The position numbers and the translations under genes are program-made. The notes under the pieces were generated by a model. It ran no database searches. It saw nothing but the letters and a program-made list of their open reading frames with translations, and was not told the origin of the DNA. Below, one piece after another: positions 31,602 to 40,151 of a stretch of 64,000 nucleotides of DNA; the stretch's first letter is position 1, and every line of letters begins with the position of its first letter. The stretch covers positions 1 to 64,000 of the forward strand of contig NZ_BDBQ01000058.1 in assembly GCF_001613065.1 (NCBI RefSeq), given 5' to 3'. This DNA is from Nocardia miyunensis NBRC 108239. Lineage in GTDB: Bacteria; Actinomycetota; Actinomycetes; Mycobacteriales; Mycobacteriaceae.

Positions 31602-32348
31602 TCAGAGCGAGCTGCTGAGGATCACCTGGTTGGTGATCGCATCGCGGATCTGCACCGAACGGATCTGGTCCGGGGGCACGGCGGTGGTTCCGTCGGGGGT
31701 GAGGGTCTGGCCCGGGTGGGCCGTCCACTGCGCCACCATCGCCTCGGTGCCGTCGGCGTGCTGCACCCACAGCGCACCCTGCCAGGTGTAGTCGGTCTCC
31801 GAAGGTGAATAGGTGCACGACATTTCGATACGCGTCCCGCCGGGCACCTCGACGAGTTTGTAACTCGCGGTGACCGGCGAGGGCAGCACCGGGGCCAGTT
31901 GCCGTTCGGCGACGACCTGTTCGGTCGACGGCTGCTCGGGGTGGCGCTCGATCGCGATGGTGATCGGGACGGCGATCACCACCGCCGCGGCGGCCGCCGC
32001 CACCGCCGCGCCGATCGTGATCCAGCGGTCCCGGCGGTGCCCGCGGGGTTCGGCGCGCGGCTGCTCGGCTTGTTGCTGATCCTGCTGTACGGCAATGAGT
32101 TTCGGTGCGGGGGGCGTATCGATCAGCGCCAGTGCCACTTCGGGATCGACCTGACCGAGAAGCCCCGGCAGACCCGATAATTCGGCCACGGCATCGCGGC
32201 AGGACGCGCACTCGGCCAGATGCGCCTCGTAGCGCAGCCGCTCGGCGCGGCTGAGGGATCCCAGGACGTACGGCGCATCCCACATCACGTAGTCGTCCCC
32301 GTCCGGGACCACCGCCTCGTCCTCCCCGATCCGGGGGACGTCCGTCAC
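31602..32348 (-). CDS. rslA: Zinc-binding anti-sigma factor of SigL (RslA-like)
   Basis: A 248-residue membrane anti-sigma factor. The cytoplasmic N-terminus resembles M. tuberculosis RslA: YVMWDAPYVLGSLS, then the zinc-binding anti-sigma motif H-x3-C-x2-C in YEAHLAECASCRDAV. One membrane helix follows at about 108-132 (WITIGAAVAAAAAAVVIAVP), and an extracytoplasmic domain occupies the last 110 residues (PGGTRIEMSCTYSPSE, GTTAVPPDQIRSVQIRD). GTG start at 32348 overlaps the sigL stop in GTGA. In the mycobacterial system oxidation of the Cys pair releases the sigma factor; that is transferred from homology. Confidence 0.9.
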   Translation of the reverse strand: MTDVPRIGEDEAVVPDGDDYVMWDAPYVLGSLSRAERLRYEAHLAECASCRDAVAELSGLPGLLGQVDPEVALALIDTPPAPKLIAVQQDQQQAEQPRAEPRGHRRDRWITIGAAVAAAAAAVVIAVPITIAIERHPEQPSTEQVVAERQLAPVLPSPVTASYKLVEVPGGTRIEMSCTYSPSETDYTWQGALWVQHADGTEAMVAQWTAHPGQTLTPDGTTAVPPDQIRSVQIRDAITNQVILSSSL

Positions 32349-32932
32349 TTCGTCACCCCCATCTCCTGTAATGCCGAACGCAACGCGCGCATCCCGTAGT
32401 GCATGCGGGACTTCACGGTGCCCTCGGGAATGGACAGTTCCATCGCGATCTGCTGAGTCGACAGGCCACGGTAGTACGCGCGGACGATCACCTCGCGGTG
32501 GTCGGTGCTCAACCGGGCCAGTGCGTCGGTGATCAACCAGCTGTCCAGCGCTCGGTCCGCCTGATCGGGACTGGCCTGCTCGGGCGGATTGTCCGTGCGG
32601 AACTCGCGCCGGTTGCGAGCACTGCGATGCTCGTCGACGGCCATGTTGCGGGCGACGGTGAACAACCAGGCCCGCGCCGAGGCGGTCGACTGATCGAGCA
32701 CATTCGGCCGCTGCCAGGCCCGCAACAGCGTCTCCTGGACGATGTCCTCGGCTCGGCCGGCATCGCCGACCTGGCTGTAGGTGTACCGCCACAGTGCCTG
32801 CGCGTGCTGGTCGTACAGCGCTCGCAGCAACTCCGCCTGAGCCTGCGACGCGCCGTCCGGGACCGGCGGCGCAACGCCTCGGAAGGGTTGGGTTTCCGCG
32901 CCCTCACTGGCCGCCCGCGGTGAGTTCGCCAT
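32345..32932 (-). CDS. sigL: ECF RNA polymerase sigma factor, SigL-like
   Basis: A 195-residue extracytoplasmic-function sigma factor. Region 2 covers about 35-105 (LRALYDQHAQALWRYTY, AEDIVQETLLRAWQRP, ARAWLFTVARNMAVDEHRSAR) and region 4 about 135-190 (LSTDHREVIVRAYYRGLSTQ, IPEGTVKSRMHYGMRAL). The wording of these blocks and the ending LQEMGVTK match M. tuberculosis SigL well, and the downstream partner is RslA-like, supporting the assignment. SigL in mycobacteria governs envelope and polyketide-related genes. I could not find a convincing SigL-type promoter upstream. Confidence 0.92.
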   Translation of the reverse strand: MANSPRAASEGAETQPFRGVAPPVPDGASQAQAELLRALYDQHAQALWRYTYSQVGDAGRAEDIVQETLLRAWQRPNVLDQSTASARAWLFTVARNMAVDEHRSARNRREFRTDNPPEQASPDQADRALDSWLITDALARLSTDHREVIVRAYYRGLSTQQIAMELSIPEGTVKSRMHYGMRALRSALQEMGVTK

Positions 32933-32998
32933 CGGCTCAGCGTTTCAGGCGCCGCGGTGGGCGCGCGGATGTCGTGGCCACACTAGCTATATACGCAG

Positions 32999-33634
32999 TC
33001 AATTGCGTTCTAGTTCGATCGGATGTGTCGCTAATAGCGACAACGGTAGCGGCTGGCGGCGCAGCACCTGCGCCCACAGGTCACCGGGCTGCGCGATCGG
33101 GTCCGAGGGCAGCGCCGAGAGCACGATCCAGTCGCCGCGCTCGAGTTCGCCCTCCAGCTGGCCGAAGGTCCAGCCCGCGTATCCGGCGAAAATGCGGATG
33201 CCCTCGACCAGCGGCGCGATCGTGTCCGGATCCGAATCCAGATCCAGCAGCGCCACCCGGCCGTCCACCCGGCGCAGACCATCGATGCGATTGATCGCGG
33301 TACCGACCTTGACAGTGGTCAGACAGAGCGCGGCATCGCGTTTGACCGGCCCGCCGACGTACAGCGTGCGCGGCGAGGCGGCCAGATCCGACCAGCGCGG
33401 CAGCACATCCCGCACGGCGGTGTCGCTCGGGCGATTCAGCACGACGCCGAGGCTGCCCGCGTCGTTGTGCTCGACGATGTACACGACGGTCCGCCGGAAC
33501 GACGCCTCGACCAGGTCGGTCGCCGAAACCAGCAGCGTCCCGGGCCGCACCGCCTGTTCCTCGCGCCGGGATTCCCGTCGAGAGCGGTCGCCGTGTTCCT
33601 CTGCGCGTGCCACCAAGCCATCATCGCACCGCAT
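32999..33634 (-). CDS. YqgE/AlgH family protein (UPF0301)
   Basis: A 211-residue member of UPF0301, similar throughout to M. tuberculosis Rv0038: RPGTLLVSATDLVEASFRRT, VVYIVEHNDAGSLGVVLNRP, VGGPVKRDAALCL, and the closing LRRQPLPLSLLATHPIELERN. About 30 charged residues precede the domain. The family has a solved fold but no settled biochemical role. The ATG at 33634 is the upstream-most; internal starts before the conserved domain are possible. It lies directly next to a block of intergenic repeats. Confidence 0.92.
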   Translation of the reverse strand: MRCDDGLVARAEEHGDRSRRESRREEQAVRPGTLLVSATDLVEASFRRTVVYIVEHNDAGSLGVVLNRPSDTAVRDVLPRWSDLAASPRTLYVGGPVKRDAALCLTTVKVGTAINRIDGLRRVDGRVALLDLDSDPDTIAPLVEGIRIFAGYAGWTFGQLEGELERGDWIVLSALPSDPIAQPGDLWAQVLRRQPLPLSLLATHPIELERN

Positions 33635-33657
33635 CCCCCCGCGCGCTGTGTTATCTG

Positions 33658-34285
33658 CCTCCGCTTCGCTGCGGCGGGGCTGTGTCTTTGGCCTCCGCTT
33701 CGCTCCGGTGGGCCGGGGCCCTCGTGACCCCGGTGCCTTCCCTCCCTCCGCTCCCCCGCTTCGCTCCTGGCGCTCCGGTCAGTCCAGGACCGGGGCGGGC
33801 CCCGGCCAGGAGTCGACGTGTTTCGGGGCGGGTGGAACTCAAGTGCGCTGAAATGTTCTGGCTCATGCACTCTGGCGGGATGGGGCCCTCATGGACTGGT
33901 CTTCCCTGCCCGCACAGTGTCTACGTTCCAGTCGATCCTGGACAGGGCAGGCCTCGCTCAGGATTCGGTGGCATTCGCGGTGAGGTGGATACCGGACATG
34001 CTGGACGTTCTGGCATCGGTTCGGGCGATATCCGACTCGTTTGTTCCGCTCTGGTCAGTCCGGAATGAATCCGGGCGGCGGCCTTGTTGTCGGCGTTGTC
34101 TCGGGCGGGTGGAACTCGGCTTCGCCGGGATGCTCCGCCTGATGCGCTCTGGCAGGATCGGGCTCTGTCGAGACTGCATTTCGCATACCTGGTGCGGCGG
34201 GCGCTGTAAGGCTGGCCGCGGGGTGATTCGGAGTGGAGAATCGCCCCGAGGGGCCTGGCCCCGGTAGAGCGAAGCGGAAGCGAAG
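33658..34285. repeat. Second cluster of the intergenic repeat family
   Basis: Two long units lie in tandem: about 33658-33890 and 34040-34167. Both contain a form of GGTCAGTCC, a GC-rich core, GGGCGGGTGGAACTC, then a block read as CTC-ATGCACTCTGGCGGGAT or CTG-ATGCGCTCTGGCAGGAT. Unit 1 also carries the same long leader as the 12.4-kb cluster, with a 31-bp identical tract and GCTCCGGTCAGTCCAG (33772-33787 and 12470-12485). An inverted partial leader occurs near 34240-34285 (GAGCGAAGCGGAAGCG). Open frames across it are not credible genes. Confidence 0.78.
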
Positions 34286-34287
34286 GT

Positions 34288-35064
34288 ATGGGGCGCGAAG
34301 ATATGGAACGGCCCGAGGTCGTGCTCGAGAACAGTGATGTCGTGTACGACTTCTATCGGGAGCACCGGCAGAATCGGCTGTCGGCGTGGGGGGCTTATGC
34401 GGTGCTCGCGCGGCGGTACCGGCCGCGGATCGGGTATGCGGCGGGGGCTCGGGAGGCGTTGCGGCAGTTGATCTCGCAGCGGCGGCCGCTGTTGATCGTG
34501 ATCAATCATCTGTCGCAGCAGGACCCGTACACCGTGGCCGCGGCGGCCTGGCGCAGCGGGTTGCGGCCGGTGATCGGGCGGACGCGGGTGCTGGCCAAGG
34601 ACGAACTGTTCGTCGCGGACGATCTGCGGCGGCGGATCGACATGATGGGCGGAATTCCGGTCTTTCGCGGGAAGGACCACGGATTGCGGGCGGTGAACGC
34701 GGCCGGACAGCTGATGATCGACACCTGCGCCGAGCGGATGGCGCGCGGGGACGGTATCGCGATATTCCCCGAGGGCACCTGCAACGACGTGGATCCCACG
34801 CAGGTGCAGGCCGTCGGCAGCGGCGTCGGGCACATCGCGTTCCGGGCGATGAAACTGGGCGCGCGTCCGGCGCTGGTCAGTCTCGGGCTCAGCTACGGCC
34901 CGCGCGCCGATCCGGCGGTGGAACCGACCAAGCCCGAGGCGATCTCGGCCAGCTTCCACTTCGGGGTTCCGGTGCCCGAACTGCCCGCCCGCCCCGCCGA
35001 GGTCGCGCGGCTGGTGCGCACCGAACTCCAGCAGGCCCTGGACGGCGCGGTCGCGGCCTACTGA
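34288..35064 (+). CDS. PlsC-like 1-acylglycerol-phosphate acyltransferase
   Basis: A 258-residue acyltransferase of the PlsC family. The catalytic H-x4-D is NHLSQQD near residue 74, the acceptor-binding motif is MGGIPVFRGKD and motif III is FPEGTCND. No obvious membrane span, so it is probably peripheral. It would transfer an acyl group to lysophosphatidate or a related acceptor in phospholipid or glycolipid synthesis. The ATG at 34288 has GAAGG close upstream; ATG 34303 is possible. It starts immediately after the repeat cluster and faces a GNAT gene 7 bp past its stop. Confidence 0.9.
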   Translation: MGREDMERPEVVLENSDVVYDFYREHRQNRLSAWGAYAVLARRYRPRIGYAAGAREALRQLISQRRPLLIVINHLSQQDPYTVAAAAWRSGLRPVIGRTRVLAKDELFVADDLRRRIDMMGGIPVFRGKDHGLRAVNAAGQLMIDTCAERMARGDGIAIFPEGTCNDVDPTQVQAVGSGVGHIAFRAMKLGARPALVSLGLSYGPRADPAVEPTKPEAISASFHFGVPVPELPARPAEVARLVRTELQQALDGAVAAY

Positions 35065-35071
35065 CCCGCGC

Positions 35072-35389
35072 TCACTGCGGCAATTCGAACCGCGCTCGCG
35101 CCCACGCCGGGACCAGCGCCAGATATTCCGGCTGCGTCTGGACGACGTGCCGCACCATCGGGCACAGCGGTAGCACCCCGAACCCCTGCTCCCGCGTGTC
35201 GTCCAACGCGGCGTCCACGAGCTGGCGCGCATACCCCTTTCCCGAATAGTCTCCGAACACCTCCGTGTGCACGAAGGCCCGCTCCGAGACGGTGTCCTGA
35301 TATTCCGCGATACCCGCGAGGTTCCCGTCGACGAACAATTCGAACCGATCCTCGACGGTGTTGTCGCGGACTTCCGGGCCGGATGTCAT
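35072..35389 (-). CDS. GNAT-type N-acetyltransferase (small YjdJ-like family)
   Basis: A 105-residue single-domain GNAT protein of the short 'GtCN5-like' family: DNTVEDRFELFVDGNLAGIAEYQ, FVHTEVFGDYSGKGYARQLV (pyrophosphate-binding turn GKGYA), then LPLCPMVRHVVQTQPEY, the C-terminal signature of the family. The frame continues to 35665, but ATG 35389 matches the usual start and has TACGCT 6 nt upstream, a leaderless arrangement. Acetyl acceptor unknown. Confidence 0.9.
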   Translation of the reverse strand: MTSGPEVRDNTVEDRFELFVDGNLAGIAEYQDTVSERAFVHTEVFGDYSGKGYARQLVDAALDDTREQGFGVLPLCPMVRHVVQTQPEYLALVPAWARARFELPQ

Positions 35390-35395
35390 CGATCG

Positions 35396-35401
35396 AGCGT
35401 A
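35396..35401 (-). promoter_or_regulatory. Likely -10 box of leaderless GNAT gene
   Basis: TACGCT on the minus strand, 6 nt before the ATG at 35389. Confidence 0.45.
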
Positions 35402-35823
35402 GAACGTGCGGCCCGGCAACGTTGCACGGTACGGCCGATTTCGTCGGAGCAATTCTTGTCGAAGCGCGTTTCGCCTGATTTTTCCGCAGTGCGGTCGGTG
35501 TGACTCCGCTGGTGAGGCGATGTGCCCTGTGCTGTTGCGCCGAGATGTAGGTGCGAGGGAATCGGACGACACCCCTGCCATACCCCGGCGGTAAGCCCGC
35601 ATGGGCTGTGCCCCAGGTCGATCGGCTCGGTGACCTCGCACCGCTGTGCAAACGGCGGCGGGCACGTCGCGGAATGATGCGATGAGCCGGTAATGGCCGG
35701 CGGTGCGTCGAACTGTCCGCGAGGTCCGCCCGGGTGCGGAGTGCCTCGCGCCCGCGTGTGTGCGGTTCGGGTGTGCCAGCCGGCAAACGCGCGGGCAGGC
35801 GTGCGCTGCCGCAGAATAGCGAC
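35402..35823. other. Intergenic region, no gene seen
   Basis: About 420 bp between the divergent GNAT and glycerate kinase genes. The frames seen are short or shadows. No strong palindrome or hairpin was noticed. Confidence 0.5.
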
Positions 35824-36939
35824 ATGCGGGAGCCGGAGTGGCGGCGGGTTGTGGTGGCGCCGGACAAGTTCAAGGGGTCGTTGACCGCGCCCGAGGTGGC
35901 TGCGGCGTTGGCGGCGGGAATCGGGCGCGAGCCGGGGATCGAGGTCGCGCAGGTTCCGGTTGCCGATGGCGGGGACGGGACCGTGGACGCGTTTCTGGCG
36001 GCGGGATGGGAGCGGGTTGCGGTGCGGGCGGCCGGCGCCGGGGGGGAACCGGGCGCGAGCGCTTATGCGGTGCGGGAGGGGACGGCGGTGATCGAGCTAG
36101 CTTCGGTCGTGGGACCGGCGACCCTGCCCGATGGGCCCGACCCGCTGCATGCGAGTACCTACGGGCTGGGCCAGGTGATCGCGCACGCGCTGGATCGGGG
36201 TGCGCGGGAGATCGTCCTCGGTGTCGGCGGCAGTGCCTCCACCGACGGCGGGGCGGGCATGCTGACCGCGTTGGGGATGCGGATCCTCGACGCGCAGGGT
36301 GACGAAATACCCAGGGGTGGAGTGGCATTGGCGCATGCGGTACACCTCGACCGGACCGGGATGCATCCGGGGCTCGCCGCTGCGTCGTTGACCCTCGCCA
36401 GCGACGTGGACAATCCACTGCTCGGAACGCACGGCGCGGCAGCGATTTTCGCGCCGCAGAAGGGCGCGAGTCCCCGGGAATGCGTGATACTCGAAGCGGC
36501 TCTTGCCAATTGGGCGAAGGTGGTCGACCCGTCGCAGGCCGAACGTCCCGGTGCGGGCGCGGCGGGCGGCACCGGATTCGCGGCCATGGCGGTGCTCGGA
36601 GCCGTCGAACGCCCCGGTATCGAGGTGATCCTCGAACTGATCGACTTCCCCCGCTTGCTCGACCGGGCGAGCCTGGTCGTCACCGGGGAGGGTTCACTCG
36701 ACGAGCAGACCCTGCACGGCAAGGGCCCGGTCGGCGTCGCGGCGGCCGCCCGCGCCGCCGGAATCCCGGTCGTCGCCGTCGCCGGACGCTGCCTGCTCAC
36801 CGATGATCGCCTGCGCGAGGCCGGATTCGACGCCTGCTACCCCCTCACCGACCTCGAACCCGACCCAGCCCGCTCGATGACGCACGCGGCGGAACTGCTC
36901 GAACGCGTCGGGGAACGGATCGCCGCGGACCATTGCTGA
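35824..36939 (+). CDS. Glycerate kinase (GlxK/GarK type)
   Basis: A 371-residue glycerate kinase of the GlxK/GarK family, phosphorylating D-glycerate with ATP. Typical blocks: VVVAPDKFKGSLTAPEVAAAL, VPVADGGDGTVDAFL, the STYGLGQVI helix, LGVGGSASTDGGAGML (phosphate loop), the DVDNPLLG turn, GAAGGTGFAAMA and VVTGEGSLDEQTLHGKGP. The start ATG at 35824 precedes the first strand by eight residues; the longer frame from 35734 has no support. A link to the glucosylglycerate hydrolase in this window, which would release glycerate, is biochemically sensible but the genes are 21 kb apart. Confidence 0.94.
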   Translation: MREPEWRRVVVAPDKFKGSLTAPEVAAALAAGIGREPGIEVAQVPVADGGDGTVDAFLAAGWERVAVRAAGAGGEPGASAYAVREGTAVIELASVVGPATLPDGPDPLHASTYGLGQVIAHALDRGAREIVLGVGGSASTDGGAGMLTALGMRILDAQGDEIPRGGVALAHAVHLDRTGMHPGLAAASLTLASDVDNPLLGTHGAAAIFAPQKGASPRECVILEAALANWAKVVDPSQAERPGAGAAGGTGFAAMAVLGAVERPGIEVILELIDFPRLLDRASLVVTGEGSLDEQTLHGKGPVGVAAAARAAGIPVVAVAGRCLLTDDRLREAGFDACYPLTDLEPDPARSMTHAAELLERVGERIAADHC

Positions 36940-37139
36940 CCGGATCGGTCCCGACACCGCAGTAGCCTATCGAGAACAACTGCGCGAGAACAGGTTCGGC
37001 AACCGACGCAACGGATATGCCCGGACATGCGGTGCTGTTCGTCCGCATCGACCATTGGGATCGCGCGGGGTTCCGCGACGAGCGTCATTGTGGACAGGCG
37101 ACACCGTGGCGCTCGGTGAATCCGGCGATCACCCGAATA

Positions 37140-37571
37140 TCAACGAGCGCAGAGGAATTCGATGGCCGCGGCGTACCCCTGAATGCCCAGTCCGGCGATG
37201 ACGCCCGTGGCGATGGGTGAGATGTAGGAATGGTGCCGGAACTCCTCGCGCGCATGCACATTCGAGATGTGCACCTCGACGATCGGCACCTCCGGGATGA
37301 CCAGCGCGTCACGCAACGCGACCGAGGTGTGCGTGAGTCCGCCGGGATTGATCACGATGGCCGATTCCGCACCGCGTGCGGCATGAATCCGGTCGATCAG
37401 CGCGCCCTCGGAATTCGACTGGAACGCGCTGATCTCACGATCGAATCGCTCGGCGGTCCGGCGGCACAGCTCGACCACGTCGTCGAGGGTGTCCGAGCCG
37501 TAGACCTCGGGCTGACGAGTGCCCAACATGTTCAGATTCGGCCCGTTGAGCACAAGGATCGGAGCTGGCAT
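37140..37571 (-). CDS. aroQ: Type II 3-dehydroquinate dehydratase
   Basis: A 143-residue type II dehydroquinase, third step of the shikimate pathway. Motifs: ILVLNGPNLNMLGTRQPEVYG with the catalytic Tyr, FQSNSEGALIDRIHAA, VINPGGLTHTSVALRDAL with Asn and Thr, VEVHISNVHAREEFRHHSYI with the catalytic His, and the closing GYAAAIEFL. A GTG at 37580 is in frame, but ATG 37571 has TAGCGT 7 nt upstream, the leaderless pattern. It is separated from other aro genes. The preceding minus-strand gene ends 15 bp upstream, yet the leaderless -10 indicates an independent transcript. Confidence 0.96.
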   Translation of the reverse strand: MPAPILVLNGPNLNMLGTRQPEVYGSDTLDDVVELCRRTAERFDREISAFQSNSEGALIDRIHAARGAESAIVINPGGLTHTSVALRDALVIPEVPIVEVHISNVHAREEFRHHSYISPIATGVIAGLGIQGYAAAIEFLCAR

Positions 37572-37578
37572 GAGGGAC

Positions 37579-37584
37579 ACGCTA
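37579..37584 (-). promoter_or_regulatory. Likely -10 box of leaderless aroQ
   Basis: TAGCGT on the minus strand, 7 nt before the ATG at 37571. Confidence 0.5.
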
Positions 37585-37586
37585 AC

Positions 37587-38213
37587 TCACAGGCCCTTGG
37601 GACCCTCCGCGCGCAGGGTGTCCACCTTGCTCATCGCCTCGCGCAATTCCGCGAGCCATTCCTCGGCGTGTTTACCGGCCAGTTTCACCGTCCAGGCCAG
37701 CGCGTCCGAGCGGGAACGGGCCACGCCGGCGTCGACCAGCGTGTCCAGCACCTTGCGTTCGGGTTGACGCAGCCGCGTCATCACCGGAACGGCCTGGTGG
37801 GTGAACAGGATTCGCTCGTCGCCGAGCAGCACGCCCCAGGAGACCGTGCGTCCGAACCGGCCCTGCGCCTCCTGCGCGATCCGCATGCGGGCCGGGCGGG
37901 TCGACTCGCGGAAGCGGGCGACCTGGCCTTCCTGGGTGGCGCGCGGAATCTGCGCGGTCGGCTGATCGGCGTCGGCCTCGGGTGCGTCGGCGGGTCCCTC
38001 GGGTGCGTCGGGCCGGAGAGTGCCGATCACGACGATCTCGTCGCGGTCGATCTCGATGATCGGCGCGCCGCTGAACCATTCAGTTGGCAACCGGCCAGCA
38101 AACCAGTCCGGCGCATCGGCGGCGTCGGGTAGATCGGCCTGCTGCCAGCCACCGGGACGGCCGAAGCCGTGCCCGCGTTGTCCATGTCTCATGAGCTCCA
38201 ACCTCGCTTGCAT
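37587..38213 (-). CDS. Conserved-looking hypothetical protein with helical C-terminus
   Basis: A 208-residue protein I do not recognise. Residues about 35-65 (WFAGRLPTEWFSGAPIIEID, then RDEIVVIGTL) look like a small beta unit, about 70-90 is an acidic Ala/Pro/Asp-rich linker, and about 100-205 is helical with ARSRSDALAWTVKLAGKHAEEW, a pattern seen in ribbon-helix-helix or antitoxin-like tails. The start could be ATG 38213 (AGAAGG just upstream) or ATG 38192 (TTGGAG upstream). A perfect CTTGTAA/TTACAAG inverted repeat sits 7 bp before ATG 38213, so expression is probably repressor-controlled, perhaps by the protein itself. Confidence 0.75.
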   Translation of the reverse strand: MQARLELMRHGQRGHGFGRPGGWQQADLPDAADAPDWFAGRLPTEWFSGAPIIEIDRDEIVVIGTLRPDAPEGPADAPEADADQPTAQIPRATQEGQVARFRESTRPARMRIAQEAQGRFGRTVSWGVLLGDERILFTHQAVPVMTRLRQPERKVLDTLVDAGVARSRSDALAWTVKLAGKHAEEWLAELREAMSKVDTLRAEGPKGL

Positions 38214-38219
38214 CGCCTT

Positions 38220-38239
38220 CTTGTAAGAGTGATTACAAG
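38220..38239. promoter_or_regulatory. Inverted repeat CTTGTAA-N6-TTACAAG upstream of hypothetical gene
   Basis: CTTGTAA (38220-38226) and TTACAAG (38233-38239) are perfect 7-bp arms with a GAGTGA spacer. They end 7 bp before the ATG at 38213, where a bound protein would block transcription or translation start. The regulator is unknown. Confidence 0.62.
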
Positions 38240-38471
38240 ATTACGCCGATAGTTGTCACCGTGGTTCCGCTGTCCGAGAACGGACTTTGAGCAGACCAGG
38301 CGGCGAACACGGGGGGTAATCGGCAGGCGGTGCGACGGTTGTCGGTAAACGGGCATTATTGTGGTCGCTGAGCATGGAGAATGCGGACGATGTCAAGGCG
38401 GCCATCGTGAACGAATCTGTCGGGTACGGTTGTTCTCGTTGCTGGAGTGACAAGAGTGAAGAGTGGGCGAT

Positions 38472-40151
38472 ATGGATGTGTGGGGATCCCGCCGCATTCG
38501 CGTTCGGGGCGCAGCGGCACTTGCAGGGGCGGCTGTCCTGGCGATCGCGATGGGGGCGTGCGGGTTCCAGAGCAACCCGACCGATCCCGAGTCCATCGTC
38601 AATCGATTCACCAGCCTGCTGGATGACCGGAACGCCGCGGACGCCGCGGATCTCACCTCGTACCCCAGCGGTGCGCAGGCAACGCTGAAGCAACTGTTCA
38701 ACGGGCTCAATCCCGGCAAACCCGATTACAAGGTCGTGCAGTACATCGGGCTGGACAACGCGTCGGCCATGTTCAACCTCAAGGCGGACTGGAACTTCGG
38801 GCCCGGTAAGGACTGGAACTTCGACCTGCAGGGCAGCATCCGCAAATTGGCGGTCGGCTGGCGGATCTCGTGGGATCCGACCTTGGTGATCCCGCAGCTG
38901 GACAACACCCGCACGGTCAAACTCGTGCGCACCGACGCCACCCCGCCGCCCAAGGTGAACGACAACGTCGGCGCGCCGTTGATGTCCGAGCAGAACATCA
39001 ACACCGTCAAGATCGATCCGGCCAAGACGACCGATCCCGTCGCCACCACCAACGCCCTCGCCGACGCCATCTCACCCGTCGCACCGCTGATCACCGGCGC
39101 CGATCTGATGCAGCAGTTGCAGGCCGCCCAGGGTAAGCCGGTCGTCGCGGTCTCGTTGCGGGACGACGATTTCGCGATCCTGGAACCGCGGATGGCCGCG
39201 ATTCCGGGCGTGGTCATGGAGAAACAGCCGAAACTCGTCGTCTCCGATCGTCGCGTCTGGTCGCCGCTGACCGATGCGTACATCAAGGTCCAGCAGGCCA
39301 ACAAGGATGCGCACCGCGGCTGGGGCGTCCAGCTGTTCGGACCGGACGGTGCGATGGTCACCCAGCTGGCCGGAAATCAGGGCCCGCCCGGCCCGGACAT
39401 CGCCGCCACCATGGATCAGAAGTTGCAGCGCGCCGCCGAGGACGCGGTGGTCAGCGTCGGCACCGCGGCCTCGATCGTGGCGATCCAGCCGTCCACCGGC
39501 GCGGTCGTCGCCGCCGCGCAGAACAATCAGGCCAGTGCGCAGGGTTCACCCGCGTTCACCACCGCGTATCCGGCCGGCAGCAATATGGACCTGTTCAAAG
39601 CGGCCGCCGGAATCATGAAGAACAAGTCCCCGCAGGACGTTTCGGTGCAGGACGCCGCACAGGCCGCGGCGGATCTGGGCGTCGGCATCGGCTTCAAGGT
39701 GCCCGGACTGGACGAGACCAGCGGCCGCCTGCCCATCGCCGGACGCGGCTTCGAGCAGGTCAAGGAGGGCGGTTCGGATCCCATCCTGGCCAGCACGTTC
39801 GGGATGGCGATCGCGGCGGCCAGCATCGTGCGCGGTTCGGTCGCGCCGCCGATGATCGAGATCGGCCGTCCCGCGACGACCGATGCCCAGCTGTCCCCGC
39901 TGCCCGGGCCGGTGCTGGACAAATTGCGTGCCATGCTGCGTGATTCGGCCGCCGCCGGTCCGGATCTGGCCAGCCTGCGCGCCTATCAGGGTGTCAACGC
40001 GTTCGAGGCGACCGCGGGGACCAGCGGCTGGCTGATCGGCAATATGGGCGATCTGGCGTTCGCGATCCACATCGACGACATCGACAGCGGCAATGCGACC
40101 TCGCGGATGGCGGCGCTCATGCTGAAATCGTTCGCCACACCCGACAAGTGA
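38472..40151 (+). CDS. Penicillin-binding-protein-like lipoprotein lacking transpeptidase lysines
   Basis: A 559-residue protein laid out like the class B PBP lipoproteins of mycobacteria (Rv2864c type). Residues 1-30 are a lipoprotein signal with Cys30 (IAMGAC), about 35-150 an NTF2-like MecA_N domain, about 160-290 the dimerisation domain and about 310-559 the transpeptidase fold. Active-site motifs are degenerate: SxxK, expected after YPxG, reads S370-N-M-D373, and the KTGT motif reads T514-A-G-T517; no SxN motif is evident. The general-base Lys is therefore missing and peptidoglycan crosslinking is unlikely. It may act as a scaffold or sensor. Start at ATG 38472; GTG 38463 is possible. 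Its stop abuts the stop of the opposing gene. Confidence 0.88.
   Translation: MDVWGSRRIRVRGAAALAGAAVLAIAMGACGFQSNPTDPESIVNRFTSLLDDRNAADAADLTSYPSGAQATLKQLFNGLNPGKPDYKVVQYIGLDNASAMFNLKADWNFGPGKDWNFDLQGSIRKLAVGWRISWDPTLVIPQLDNTRTVKLVRTDATPPPKVNDNVGAPLMSEQNINTVKIDPAKTTDPVATTNALADAISPVAPLITGADLMQQLQAAQGKPVVAVSLRDDDFAILEPRMAAIPGVVMEKQPKLVVSDRRVWSPLTDAYIKVQQANKDAHRGWGVQLFGPDGAMVTQLAGNQGPPGPDIAATMDQKLQRAAEDAVVSVGTAASIVAIQPSTGAVVAAAQNNQASAQGSPAFTTAYPAGSNMDLFKAAAGIMKNKSPQDVSVQDAAQAAADLGVGIGFKVPGLDETSGRLPIAGRGFEQVKEGGSDPILASTFGMAIAAASIVRGSVAPPMIEIGRPATTDAQLSPLPGPVLDKLRAMLRDSAAAGPDLASLRAYQGVNAFEATAGTSGWLIGNMGDLAFAIHIDDIDSGNATSRMAALMLKSFATPDK

Noticed and set aside
33818..34267. 149-residue plus-strand frame in the repeat cluster
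   Set aside because: It merely translates two repeat copies, and no protein family is recognised.
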